Part shown: one piece after another, positions 1-7,455 of the stretch
Layout of the letters: the number at the start of each line of letters is the position of its first letter
How positions within the stretch are numbered: position 1 is the stretch's first letter
Assembly: GCA_003096235.1 (NCBI GenBank)
Contig: PIXT01000230.1
Coordinates: 1 to 14,903 of the forward strand
Direction: 5' to 3'
Length of the DNA: 14,903 nucleotides
Source: Candidatus Bathyarchaeum sp.
GTDB lineage: Archaea; Thermoproteota; Bathyarchaeia; Bathyarchaeales; Bathyarchaeaceae
Made by a program: the position numbers and the translations under genes
Notes under the pieces: model-generated
Told to the model about the DNA's origin: nothing
Seen by the model: only the letters and a program-made list of their open reading frames with translations
The model's database searches: none

Positions 1-488
1 TCATCGTATTTTGTTTGAAGCTGTTCTAACGCGATGTTTTGAATGTATGTCAGAGCGAATCCTGATGGAAGAATCTTTTGATTTGAACCCATGAAGTCCC
101 ATTCACAGCTTATGATGCCGTAAGTCAATCCTGGAGATATGTCATCGGGGATTGTTATGTTGTATTGTGCTTCATGGAAAGTTAGAGAAGTATCTTCAAG
201 GTGAGTGATGGCGCTTAAGGTTACTTCATTTGTAGCGTTTGAAAGCCCATATATCGTCACATAGATGTATTCTATGTCAATTTGTGTTACAGCTTGAGTT
301 GTCACAGTAACGATTATGTTTTCTCCGGGATAAGCTTGAATCGGAGCAGTAATGTCTACTATAAGACCGCCATACTCGATATTATACACATTCTGTGTTT
401 CTTCAGACGCTGACTGGACGGTTCCAGAAAAGATTAACGTTAAAAGGAAGGCACATAACGCCATTACACAAACTTTTTTGAACTTCAA
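1..488 (-). CDS. secreted or anchored surface protein, C-terminus beyond left edge
   Basis: About 162 codons are open from a TTG start at 486-488 to the window edge, with no stop. The TTG is preceded by GAGAGGT seven bases upstream, which decides the start. The N-terminus is a clear Sec signal peptide: a basic start (MKFKK), a hydrophobic core of about 15 residues (CVMALCAFLLTLIFSG) and a likely cleavage after VQSA near residue 26. The mature part is beta-strand-like and polar (IVDITAPIQAYPGENIIVTV), reminiscent of CARDB/Ig-like repeats in archaeal surface proteins, and the visible end (LEQLQTKYD) looks helical. I do not recognise the family. A TATA box lies about 45 bases upstream of the start. 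The extracytoplasmic location is well supported; function is unknown. Confidence 0.75.
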   Translation of the reverse strand, partial: MKFKKVCVMALCAFLLTLIFSGTVQSASEETQNVYNIEYGGLIVDITAPIQAYPGENIIVTVTTQAVTQIDIEYIYVTIYGLSNATNEVTLSAITHLEDTSLTFHEAQYNITIPDDISPGLTYGIISCEWDFMGSNQKILPSGFALTYIQNIALEQLQTKYD

Positions 489-530
489 TGTGTTTACCTC
501 TCAAAATCACTGCTCTTTTTTCGGGTAGGG

Positions 531-540
531 AAATATTTAA
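531..540 (-). promoter_or_regulatory. TATA box for the secreted protein gene
   Basis: On the minus strand this reads TTAAATATTT, a good archaeal TATA element. Its centre is about 47 bases before the TTG start at 488, so transcription would begin near 510 with a leader of about 20 bases containing the GAGAGGT ribosome site. The identical ten bases occur in the promoter at 13762-13771. Confidence 0.5.
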
Positions 541-611
541 CATTTGTTATTTTGCGTTGGACATGCTTTGCTGAGGTTTAGAATATTTCCAAAAAAAGGT
601 TTGGTCATAGG

Positions 612-842
612 TTAGTTCATTGAACGAACAAGACGCTGGTACATGTAAACAAAATAGACCAAAGCAAAAACTGTCAGAAAAATTTCGAACGACAGAATTG
701 TTGTGTTCTGTTCAGTGGCTCTGAAGAACCCTGTATGAGATATGTCCCAGAATACTAGTGCCTGCAAAAAGATGGCACTGCTTATGCAGCCAAGACCAAA
801 ACTGTGAAACAGGAACCGCAAGCTTGAATGTGGTTTAAACAT
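612..842 (-). CDS. small two-span membrane protein of unknown function
   Basis: A 76-residue ORF from ATG to TGA. It has two hydrophobic stretches, roughly residues 13-33 (HSFGLGCISSAIFLQALVFW) and 49-67 (ILSFEIFLTVFALVYFVYM), joined by a short polar loop with a TEQN segment, and a basic end (RLVRS). That pattern suggests a small hairpin membrane protein. The ribosome site is weak (GAAG eight bases upstream). It lies between the ATPase and the secreted protein on the same strand but more than 100 bases from either, so operon membership is uncertain. I do not recognise a family. The protein-like composition and clean spacing make it more likely real than chance. Confidence 0.55.
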   Translation of the reverse strand: MFKPHSSLRFLFHSFGLGCISSAIFLQALVFWDISHTGFFRATEQNTTILSFEIFLTVFALVYFVYMYQRLVRSMN

Positions 843-905
843 TGTTCTTCAGAAAAATGCTTACGCTAAGACCTTATGTTACTTATGAAAAGAAAATAAA
901 GATTA

Positions 906-913
906 GAAAAAAG
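906..913 (-). terminator. possible T-tract terminator after the ATPase gene
   Basis: On the minus strand the 3' flank of the ATPase gene carries CCTTTTTTCT followed by further T-rich sequence (CTTTATTTTC). Archaeal RNA polymerase often releases at such U-runs without a hairpin. No strong stem was found next to it. Confidence 0.3.
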
Positions 914-958
914 GATTGTGACTACCTATAGTGTTAGGCAGTTAATCCATGTCTCAAG

Positions 959-3031
959 CTATCTCCAGCGCCAAATCTTTCTATTATAGAAGATTTCAGG
1001 CAGTATCAGCAATCCTGAGAACGAGAGCGCCAAAACTATGACCCAGTCTTCTAGGCTTAGAGGTATTGTTCCAAACAAGCCTGTGAACGGCACAAGTATC
1101 GTTACAAGCGCTGAGGCAACTACCGCAAAGAGCAAGTACTTGTTAGACGTAAACCCGACTCTGAATGCATTCTTTGTTTCTGATCGACAGTTCCAAACAA
1201 CCATCAATTCACGTAGGGTAGCTTGCATGAAAGCCATCGTCCTTGCGCGCTGAAAATCTAGACTTCCGGGAATGCCGTCTCCTAATACATAGAACACTAT
1301 GAAGAACACTACTCCTGTTCCAAGGAATTGGGTTATGAAACTCATTAAGATCGAAGCGAATCGTCCATGAAGTATACCTTCTTTTGGGTCTCGTGGAGGT
1401 TTGTCCATCAAGTCTTTCTGTGGAGGATCCAAGCTCAAAGCTAGGGCGGGACCTCCGTCGGTTATTAGGTTTATCCACAGAATCATTCCAGCCGCTAAGG
1501 GCAGTTCTAGTCCCAATAAGGCGAAGAGTCCGATAACAAGGAGTTCGTCGAAGTTGGAACGCAACAGGAAGAATGAAAATTTGCGGATATTGTCGTATAT
1601 TGCTCGTCCGCCTTCAACAGCCGTGACGATTGTAGCAAAGTTGTCGTCCGCCAGCACCATGTCTGCAGCTTCTCGGGTTACGTCGGTTCCTGTGATGCCC
1701 ATAGCTATACCGATGTCTGCCTGTTTGAGAGCCGGAGCGTCGTTAACTCCATCTCCAGTCATGGCAACAATGTGACCTTTTTCTTTGAGCGCTTTTACGA
1801 TTCGAAGCTTGTGCTCAGGAGAAACACGCGCATAGACAACTGCTTTTTCAACAATTTCCTCGAATTCTGTGTCACTCATTTTGTCGAGTTCGGCACCTGT
1901 AAGAGCCAAATCATCTTCGCCCATTATAGTTAATTCTTTAGCTATAGCAACTGCTGTAAGTTTGTGGTCTCCAGTAATCATGACGGTCTTTATGCCCGCT
2001 TTTCGGCATAGTTCATTTGCGCCCTTTGCTTCAGCTCGGGGTGGATCGATCATTCCTGCTAAACCAATGAAAACTAAATCGTTTTCCAGTTCTGTTTCAG
2101 AGTACTTCTTTGTGCCAGCTTTTGGAAGCTCTTTGTAGGATACAGCAAGGACTCGAAGAGCCTGATTTGCCAGTGTCTCGTTTGTTTTCAAGATTTTTTC
2201 TTTTTGGCTTGGAGATAGATTCTCTATTTTGCCATTCTTTAGGCTGTATTTTGAGCGTTCTAGGATGGATTCAACAGCACCTTTGACGTAAACTAAAACT
2301 TTGCCTCCAGGTGATTTGTGAACTGTAGTCATACGTTTTCTTTCAGAGGTAAAGGGCACTTCCTGTATACGTGGATAGTTGCTCTCAAGATTTTCTTTGT
2401 CTATTCCTGCTTTAGTAGCTGCAACAACTAAGGCGCCTTCAGTTGTGTCTCCAAGCACCTTTTTTCCATCATAGTTAACGTTGGAACACAAAGTGCTGGC
2501 TTTCAACAATAAATCAAGATCAGCATCCGCCTTGGGGTCAATTGCAGCTTTGTCTACAAGGAATTCTCCTGTGGGTTCGTATCCAGCTCCAGTTACGTCA
2601 ATAATTTTGTTGTTGACGTAGATTTTGCGCACTGTCATTTCGCCCTTTGTCAGTGTGCCAGTTTTGTCAGAGCAAATGATGTCGGTAGCACCTAGAGTCT
2701 CTGCGGAAGAGAGTTTCCTAATGAGAGCATTACGTCTTGCCAATTCTCGGGCGCCCAAAGCAAGGGAAACAGTTACTACTGCAGGCAGACCTTCAGGAAC
2801 TGCTGAGACAGCAAGGGCAATGGCAGTCTCAAAAGCGATTATTATCTGGTCCAATCCACCTGTTCCAAGAATAAACAGGTCATACAGTTCAAGCGCAAAA
2901 ATGACGGCGCATACAACCACTATAATTAATCCAAGTTTTTTGGCGAACTTTGTTAGTTTTTGTTTAAGAGGAGTGTCCACCGTTTCCACGGACTGAACCA
3001 TCTCAGCGACTTTTCCAAATTGAGTGTTCAT
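959..3031 (-). CDS. P-type calcium-transporting ATPase, C-terminal 690 residues (M3-M10, P and N domains)
   Basis: This is the larger part of a P-type ATPase cut by a TGA at 3038-3040; the ATG at 3029-3031 follows that stop after only two codons. Visible parts are M4 with PEGLP (residues 79-83), the phosphorylated aspartate in DKTGTLT (D122), KGA in the nucleotide domain (250-252), DPPR (329-332), TGD (353-355) and the hinge motif MTGDGVNDAP (424-433), then M5-M10. By hand alignment to SERCA the calcium ligands are all present: E80 (M4), N493 and E496 (M5), N521, T524 and D525 in NLITDG (M6), and E608 (M8). It therefore looks like a two-site Ca2+ exporter of the plasma membrane. Joined to the upstream piece, the protein is about 902 residues, normal for the family. 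It has no clear ribosome site of its own, so independent translation would need reinitiation. Confidence 0.88.
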   Translation of the reverse strand: MNTQFGKVAEMVQSVETVDTPLKQKLTKFAKKLGLIIVVVCAVIFALELYDLFILGTGGLDQIIIAFETAIALAVSAVPEGLPAVVTVSLALGARELARRNALIRKLSSAETLGATDIICSDKTGTLTKGEMTVRKIYVNNKIIDVTGAGYEPTGEFLVDKAAIDPKADADLDLLLKASTLCSNVNYDGKKVLGDTTEGALVVAATKAGIDKENLESNYPRIQEVPFTSERKRMTTVHKSPGGKVLVYVKGAVESILERSKYSLKNGKIENLSPSQKEKILKTNETLANQALRVLAVSYKELPKAGTKKYSETELENDLVFIGLAGMIDPPRAEAKGANELCRKAGIKTVMITGDHKLTAVAIAKELTIMGEDDLALTGAELDKMSDTEFEEIVEKAVVYARVSPEHKLRIVKALKEKGHIVAMTGDGVNDAPALKQADIGIAMGITGTDVTREAADMVLADDNFATIVTAVEGGRAIYDNIRKFSFFLLRSNFDELLVIGLFALLGLELPLAAGMILWINLITDGGPALALSLDPPQKDLMDKPPRDPKEGILHGRFASILMSFITQFLGTGVVFFIVFYVLGDGIPGSLDFQRARTMAFMQATLRELMVVWNCRSETKNAFRVGFTSNKYLLFAVVASALVTILVPFTGLFGTIPLSLEDWVIVLALSFSGLLILPEIFYNRKIWRWR

Positions 3032-3037
3032 GCCAGT

Positions 3038-3667
3038 TCAAGCAATTACTGCTTTTCCTCGACCATAAGTTACGTGAGTTGCCATGAAAACTGAGTTTTT
3101 CATGTCCGCTACAGCCGTTTTTTCGCTGAGAACAACATCTTTTTTGGCTACTGCCGTGGATTCTCCAGTCAAAATTGCTTCGTCGGTTTTCAGGTCCACA
3201 ACTTCTAGTAGTCGCGCATCAGCGGGGATACGGTCTCCGGCTTCCAAAAGAACAATGTCTCCGGGCACAATTTCTCGAGATTGAATGAATTGTTCTTTTC
3301 CATCCCTCAGAACACGGGCTTTGGGAGCCGTAAGCTGTTTCATGGCTTCCATTGCTTTTTCTGATCGGTATTCTTGAATAAAGCCAACTATCGCGTTAAG
3401 GAATACGATTGTGGCTATTGTTGCGGCGTCTACGAGCTCGTTTATCGCAACTGAGATGCATATGGCTACTAGAAGCATAATCACGAAAATGTCCTTGAAT
3501 TGTCCAAGAAATATGGAAAGGGCAGATGTTCCCTTCTTTGTTGCTAGTTCGTTGGGTCCGTACTCTTGGAGTCTGCGTTCAGCTTCTTGTGTGTTTAACC
3601 CTTTTTCAGTGGCTTTCAGGGATTCTAGAAGTTGCTTTTTTTCCATCGAGTGGGATTCAGAGCTCAT
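3038..3667 (-). CDS. P-type calcium-transporting ATPase, N-terminal 209 residues (M1-M2, actuator domain), ended by an in-frame TGA
   Basis: The N-terminal cation-ATPase domain (residues about 8-45, ending in YGPNEL) is followed by M1 and M2 (about 55-97) and the actuator domain with PGD (135-137), GDRIPAD (144-150) and the dephosphorylation motif TGES (167-170). The reading frame stops after GRGKAVIA, in the middle of the conserved strand that normally continues to TGMNTxFGK. The next codons in the same frame encode exactly TGMNTQFGK, so one codon is a stop and nothing is shifted. Alone, this piece lacks phosphorylation and nucleotide domains and cannot pump. The start is ATG at 3665-3667, with AAAGGCGGT a few bases upstream. 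Options are a recent nonsense mutation, a sequencing error, readthrough, or a split two-chain enzyme. Confidence 0.85.
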   Translation of the reverse strand: MSSESHSMEKKQLLESLKATEKGLNTQEAERRLQEYGPNELATKKGTSALSIFLGQFKDIFVIMLLVAICISVAINELVDAATIATIVFLNAIVGFIQEYRSEKAMEAMKQLTAPKARVLRDGKEQFIQSREIVPGDIVLLEAGDRIPADARLLEVVDLKTDEAILTGESTAVAKKDVVLSEKTAVADMKNSVFMATHVTYGRGKAVIA

Positions 3668-3915
3668 TTCAACCGCCTTTCTTACTGACGTGAATGTTAG
3701 AAGGTTAAAGTAAGCGTATTTACTAAAAAGCGTTTCTTACAGGTTATACAAAAGTTTTCTCATAAATAAACTAAAGTCTGAATTTGGAACTTAGAATTTG
3801 AGAGAAGAAGATAAATTATTACATGTAAATCAATGCAGTTTAACAGTTTTACGAAAACCTTAAAGCAAACGAGCGAAGACCGTAATACCTCTAAAATAAG
3901 GACGTGAAAATTACG
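3668..3915. promoter_or_regulatory. divergent intergenic region between ATPase and pyrophosphatase
   Basis: About 250 AT-rich bases separate two divergent genes. Several TATA-like stretches are present on both strands (for example TTTATTTATG on the minus strand near 3762-3771 and ATAAATTATTA on the plus strand near 3810-3820), but none is clearly better than the others, so I do not assign a specific promoter. No RNA gene or repeat was seen. Confidence 0.35.
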
Positions 3916-5982
3916 ATGATAATTGATTGGACAATTGCACCAATTACAGCAGTAGCATCAATACTAGTTGCGATTTACCTATATTTCTACATAAACAAAC
4001 AAAGTAGCGGAACCGAGAAGATGAAGGAAATTGCGGACGCTATACAAGAGGGCGCCAGAGCATTCCTGAAGGTAGAATTCAAGTATCTTTCAGTGTTCGT
4101 TGCAGTTATAGCGGTCATTTTAACTTTTGTACCTATGGTTGCAGACATTGGACTTAGCTCCCTTATGGGAATAGCATTCGTTTTTGGTTCAATATGTTCT
4201 GCAGTTGCAGGCGTCTTAGGAATGACAGTTGCACTCAAAGCAAACGTCAAATCAGCAAATGCGGCAAAACAGGGACTAAACAAAGCATTTCCAATAGCTT
4301 TCCGTGGAGGAGCAGTTATGGGTTTAGCCGTAGTTGGGTTAGCCCTTCTTGGCTTAAGTATTGTTTACGCAATGACTGGTGACCCAGAAATTGTTCTGGG
4401 CTTCAGCTTTGGAGCAAGTGCAATGGCGCTGTTCGCAAAGATTGGAGGCGGAATATACACAAAAACTGCGGATGTTGGAGCAGACCTTGTAGGCAAAGTG
4501 GAAATGGACATCCCCGAAGATGATCCTAGAAACCCTGGAGTAATTGCGGATAATGTTGGCGATAACGTTGGTGACGTAGCAGGTATGGGAGCAGACCTTT
4601 TTGATTCATACGTAGCAAGTATTGTTGCGGTTATGATACTTGGTGTAGCTCTTTCTACCAGAGCTGCGTTTACATCAATCTCATTTGTCGATGTGCCACT
4701 GGTGTTTGCGGGACTGGGAATTGTGGTCTCAATTTTGGGAGTTGCAATAGTTCGAGTAGGCAAAACAGGAAACCCTGGAAAAGCACTCAACATGGGAACG
4801 TATCTAACGTGCATCATGTTTGGCATAGTAACTCTTGGAGCAACATACTATTTGGACATCAATATTGGCGTTTGGGCAGCAGCAGTCATTGGATTGGTTG
4901 GCGGTGTTGTAATAGGAATCACAACAGACTACTTTACGTCTATAGACAAAAGTCCAGTAATAAAAACAGCTGAAGCATCACAGACGGGTGCGGCGGTTAA
5001 CATAATCACAGGCTTTTCTTACGGATTGCTAAGTATATTTCCAGCGCTTCTAGGAATCGCATTTGCATCTATCGGATCATACACAGTAGCTGAACACTTC
5101 ATTGCAGCCGAAGGAGCTGGTGTTTACGGTATTGGCATGGCAGCAGTTGGAATGCTATCAATCGTCGGAATGATTGTGGCAGGTGACGCTTTCGGACCAA
5201 TCTCAGATAACGCGGGCGGAATTGCGGAACAAGCAGGGTTAGACGAAGAAGTTTTGGATATCACTGCTAAACTTGATGCGGCAGGAAACACTTCTAAGGC
5301 TATAACTAAAGGGTTTGCTATTGGAGCAGCAGGGTTGACAGTAATTGCGTTGCTTGCAGCGTTCCAAGAAATAGTGATTAAATATTCACCGCCTGGAACA
5401 ACAATCACATTTGATTTGATGGAACCATTGGTTTTGGCTGGTGCTCTTATTGGTTTGGCGATTCCCGCAGTGTTTTCAGCGATGGTAATGCTTAGTGTTG
5501 GCAAAAATGCGTTCACAATGATTGAGGAGATTAGGCGACAGTTCAGGGAGATTCCGGGTCTAAAAGAGGGAAAAGAGGGCGTGAAAGCTGATTACGCGTC
5601 TTGTGTTGACATAGCCACAAAAGGTGCACTAAAAGAGTTGATTTTGCCAAGTGTTCTATCTATCGGCATTACGTTGGCGGTAGGGTTCATTGGTGGAATT
5701 CAGGCGCTTGGTGGTTATCTGGCGGGCAGTATCTTTTCTGGGCTGATCTTTGCTTTGTTGATGTCTAATGCTGGCGGATTATGGGATAATGCTAAGAAGT
5801 ACATTGAAGCTGGTGCATTTGGCGGTAAAGGTTCAGATACTCACAAGGCTGGCGTTGTAGGTGACACTGTCGGTGACCCATTCAAGGACACTGCAGGACC
5901 TTCATTGAACACGCTGATAACTGTGATGTCGTTAGTAGCTTCAGTGTTTGCACCAACAATAGTCTTGTATGCACTACTGTAG
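3916..5982 (+). CDS. hppA: membrane-bound proton-pumping pyrophosphatase, K+-independent type
   Basis: It hydrolyses cytoplasmic pyrophosphate and pumps protons (possibly Na+) out of the cell. The 688-residue protein has about 16 hydrophobic helices. The pyrophosphate site is visible as DVGADLVGKVE (residues 186-196), EDDPRNPG, DNVGDNVGD (212-220), WDNAKKYIE and the C-terminal GDTVGDPFKDTAGPS. In the motif GNTSKAITKG the family's potassium switch residues are Lys (461) and Thr (464), which mark the K+-independent class; K+-dependent enzymes have Ala there. I chose ATG 3916 because GGACGTGA, one mismatch from the anti-Shine-Dalgarno complement, lies eight bases upstream; an in-frame GTG at 3904 would add four residues and sits almost on that site. 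The semi-conserved membrane glutamate of helix 6 is Asp here (DLFDSY, about residue 230). Confidence 0.95.
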   Translation: MIIDWTIAPITAVASILVAIYLYFYINKQSSGTEKMKEIADAIQEGARAFLKVEFKYLSVFVAVIAVILTFVPMVADIGLSSLMGIAFVFGSICSAVAGVLGMTVALKANVKSANAAKQGLNKAFPIAFRGGAVMGLAVVGLALLGLSIVYAMTGDPEIVLGFSFGASAMALFAKIGGGIYTKTADVGADLVGKVEMDIPEDDPRNPGVIADNVGDNVGDVAGMGADLFDSYVASIVAVMILGVALSTRAAFTSISFVDVPLVFAGLGIVVSILGVAIVRVGKTGNPGKALNMGTYLTCIMFGIVTLGATYYLDINIGVWAAAVIGLVGGVVIGITTDYFTSIDKSPVIKTAEASQTGAAVNIITGFSYGLLSIFPALLGIAFASIGSYTVAEHFIAAEGAGVYGIGMAAVGMLSIVGMIVAGDAFGPISDNAGGIAEQAGLDEEVLDITAKLDAAGNTSKAITKGFAIGAAGLTVIALLAAFQEIVIKYSPPGTTITFDLMEPLVLAGALIGLAIPAVFSAMVMLSVGKNAFTMIEEIRRQFREIPGLKEGKEGVKADYASCVDIATKGALKELILPSVLSIGITLAVGFIGGIQALGGYLAGSIFSGLIFALLMSNAGGLWDNAKKYIEAGAFGGKGSDTHKAGVVGDTVGDPFKDTAGPSLNTLITVMSLVASVFAPTIVLYALL

Positions 5983-5991
5983 AAAATCCAT

Positions 5992-6789
5992 TTAGATGGA
6001 TGATTTACCGAGGATGTTCCATTCCTCGGTCACAAACCTTTCTTTTTTCAATTTTTCAGCTAGATTATGTTCATAGTCTGTGAGTGTAGATTCAACAAGC
6101 TGTATGTTCAGGGCTTTTTGGAAGCCTTCAATTAATGCTTTGTAGGCGTCTTGTGTACTAAAGTTTGAGTCGAGTTCTTGTCTTGCAGAGGTCAGTTTTC
6201 TTTTTGAGACCTTAAGAATGTCGTCTAAGGTTTTTGCCCAAGGAACCCTAAGGAAAGTGAACATTTTTGTGTGGTCTATGTCCATCATAAATGTTCCATG
6301 CTGGAGGAGCACGCCTTTTTTTGATGTTTGGGCGTTTCCTGAAATTTTTTTTCCGCTTATTGCAAGGTTTGGGCACCGTTTTGGGTCTGGTGGTCGGTAT
6401 TCGGCGTTTGTTCCAAGAATTTTTACTGCTTCGTTGAGTCCGCTGCATATTTTCTGGTATGCGCTGAGCATGTCTAGGTCTTTGCAGTCTAGGTCGCTTA
6501 GTTTGGCTACTATGCTGTAGGTTATTTCTGCTTCTGAGTCATGGTATACGGCTCCGCCGCCGCTTATTCTTCGTATGATGTCTACGCCATGTTTTTTGCA
6601 GGCGTCTACGTGGATTTGGTCTGTTAAGGTTTGGAATCGCCCTATTGTTACGGCTGAGGGTTTCCACATGTAGAATCGGAGGGTGTTGGGGACTTTGTTT
6701 TCGATTCTTGCTTTCATTATTGCCTCGTCGACTGCCATGTTTGTAGCGGCGTCTGCGGTTTCGAGTTTTAGCAGTCTCCAGTTGTCCAT
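5992..6789 (-). CDS. lplA: lipoate-protein ligase A, catalytic domain
   Basis: It activates lipoate (or octanoate) with ATP and attaches it to a lysine of lipoyl-domain proteins such as GcvH or E2 subunits in the cytoplasm. The 265-residue biotin/lipoyl-ligase fold has the signature RRISGGGAVYHD (residues 73-84), the substrate-binding Lys in SGKKISGNAQ (145-154, K148 before ISG) and the following LLQHGTFMMD. Its length matches the large subunit of the bipartite Thermoplasma-type ligase, which lacks the C-terminal domain of E. coli LplA and needs a separate small LplB. No lplB and no lipoyl-domain protein are in this window. GAGG about nine bases upstream supports ATG 6789. Its 3' end is convergent with the pyrophosphatase, only nine bases away. 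Confidence 0.9.
   Translation of the reverse strand: MDNWRLLKLETADAATNMAVDEAIMKARIENKVPNTLRFYMWKPSAVTIGRFQTLTDQIHVDACKKHGVDIIRRISGGGAVYHDSEAEITYSIVAKLSDLDCKDLDMLSAYQKICSGLNEAVKILGTNAEYRPPDPKRCPNLAISGKKISGNAQTSKKGVLLQHGTFMMDIDHTKMFTFLRVPWAKTLDDILKVSKRKLTSARQELDSNFSTQDAYKALIEGFQKALNIQLVESTLTDYEHNLAEKLKKERFVTEEWNILGKSSI
6007..6056 (+). terminator. hairpin plus T-rich tract terminating the pyrophosphatase transcript
   Basis: A perfect 8-bp inverted repeat ACCGAGGA / TCCTCGGT (6007-6014 and 6023-6030, 8-base loop) is followed within about 10 bases by a T-rich stretch (CTTTCTTTTTTC then AATTTTTC). A smaller hairpin, ATCCAT-TTAG-ATGGAT (5986-6001), precedes it. In the plus direction this has the form of an intrinsic terminator. 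It lies inside the 3' end of the convergent lipoate ligase gene, so it also codes the C-terminus of that protein. Confidence 0.45.
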
Positions 6790-6824
6790 TAGTAGTTGCC
6801 TCAGTTGCTAAAAACGGAAACGGG

Positions 6825-6834
6825 ATTATTAAAG
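6825..6834 (-). promoter_or_regulatory. TATA box for the lipoate ligase gene
   Basis: The minus strand reads CTTTAATAAT, centred about 40 bases before the ATG at 6789, which predicts a start near 6803 and a short leader carrying the GAGG ribosome site. The fit to archaeal spacing is good, but the sequence match is ordinary. Confidence 0.4.
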
Positions 6835-6943
6835 TTGAAGGGATATCTGGAAGGTTTAGGTTGATTATTTGGGGAAATATTCAGCAATATTGTGTGTTTA
6901 GATTACACTATGTATGTGTGAATTTTTGGAGGCAAATGTGTGC

Positions 6944-7119
6944 TGTGCTGAAAATTTCAGAAAAAAGTACTGTTTTCAACAATGATCTGCTATTAGACTA
7001 CTAATATGCTTAACAGAAGTGTGAACAAATTAGTTAGCATCACAGTATTTCGTTTGTGCTCGATGTTTCAAAGAAAGCTCTGTTTTCATCAATGAAGTGT
7101 TATTAGTCTCTTAATATGC
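6944..7119. repeat. two copies of a diverged 65-bp direct repeat, period about 110
   Basis: Copy 1 is 6944-7009 and copy 2 is 7055-7119. Both run from TGTGCT through a block containing CTGTTTTCA.CAATGA and TATTAG....TAATATGC. The last 46 bases match at 37 positions without gaps; one base of indel is needed nearer the start. Copy 1 ends in the inverted repeat TATTAG-ACTA-CTAATA (6991-7006), and copy 2 keeps it in a weakened form (TATTAG-TCTC-TTAATA). The repeats lie in the non-coding stretch before the redox operon. They could be operator or promoter duplications or remnants of a duplicated gene end. Confidence 0.6.
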
Positions 7120-7290
7120 GTGGTGTGATTGTGTTGCTATGGAATCCTTTTGTGTAATAGTGATTGTTATTTTTTGGTTGGTTACAAAATTTCGGGAATG
7201 TTAACAGTGAAGGCGTAAATTATCATAAAATTGGGGTTATTGTGCTATTGTTATGCATAACTGTTGTTACTTGGTGTTTGAGCCAAAAAT

Positions 7291-7323
7291 TGTATCGTTT
7301 CCTCATTTTAGGTATACGATACA
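7291..7323. repeat. 8-bp inverted repeat before the redox operon promoter
   Basis: TGTATCGT at 7291-7298 pairs perfectly with ACGATACA at 7316-7323 across a 17-base spacer. It ends 34 bases before the TATA box at 7358. The spacing of the arms, about 25 bases centre to centre, suits a dimeric or tetrameric regulator, or an RNA hairpin if the region is transcribed from further upstream. Confidence 0.45.
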
Positions 7324-7356
7324 GCCCATACAGCAGCGGGCAACACACTAGTTTAG

Positions 7357-7366
7357 GTATAAAAAG
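7357..7366 (+). promoter_or_regulatory. TATA box for the redox operon
   Basis: GTATAAAAAG is the best TATA-like sequence in the 666-bp gap. Transcription would start near 7387, giving a leader of about 70 bases to the ATG at 7456. A second, weaker AT-rich site (AGTTAAATG near 7398) could give a shorter leader. Confidence 0.5.
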
Positions 7367-7455
7367 TGAATGAAATGTTCCTTGTTTCTATGGCAATAGT
7401 TAAATGCCGTGGTGTTCTATTTTCTGCTCTAACAAGCTCAAGGGCCTAGTGTAAG

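Larger units (their letters stand above)
6790..7455. other. 666-bp intergenic region upstream of the redox operon
   Basis: This is the longest gene-free stretch. It separates the divergent lipoate ligase gene and redox operon and holds, in order, the ligase promoter, the diverged 65-bp direct repeat, an inverted repeat at 7291-7323 and the operon TATA box. No ORF with convincing protein composition and ribosome site was found on either strand; the longest, a TTG-started 69-codon frame at 7164-7373, has no ribosome site. An unannotated small RNA is possible but nothing in the sequence identifies one. Confidence 0.5.

Noticed and set aside
3038..3040. Selenocysteine insertion at the ATPase TGA
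   Set aside because: No P-type ATPase is known to need selenocysteine at this tolerant position, and no convincing GC-rich SECIS-like stem was seen after the gene (843-958). Kept only as something to check genome-wide.
6939..7009. Tiny frame beginning ATG just after GGAGG near 6929-6937 and ending inside repeat copy 1
   Set aside because: The GGAGG is only three bases from the ATG, the product would be about 22 residues, and changes between the two repeat copies are not biased to synonymous sites.
7164..7373. 69-codon frame on the plus strand with one hydrophobic stretch
   Set aside because: Needs a TTG start with no ribosome site, overlaps the inverted repeat and TATA box of the operon, and the composition after the hydrophobic part is not protein-like.
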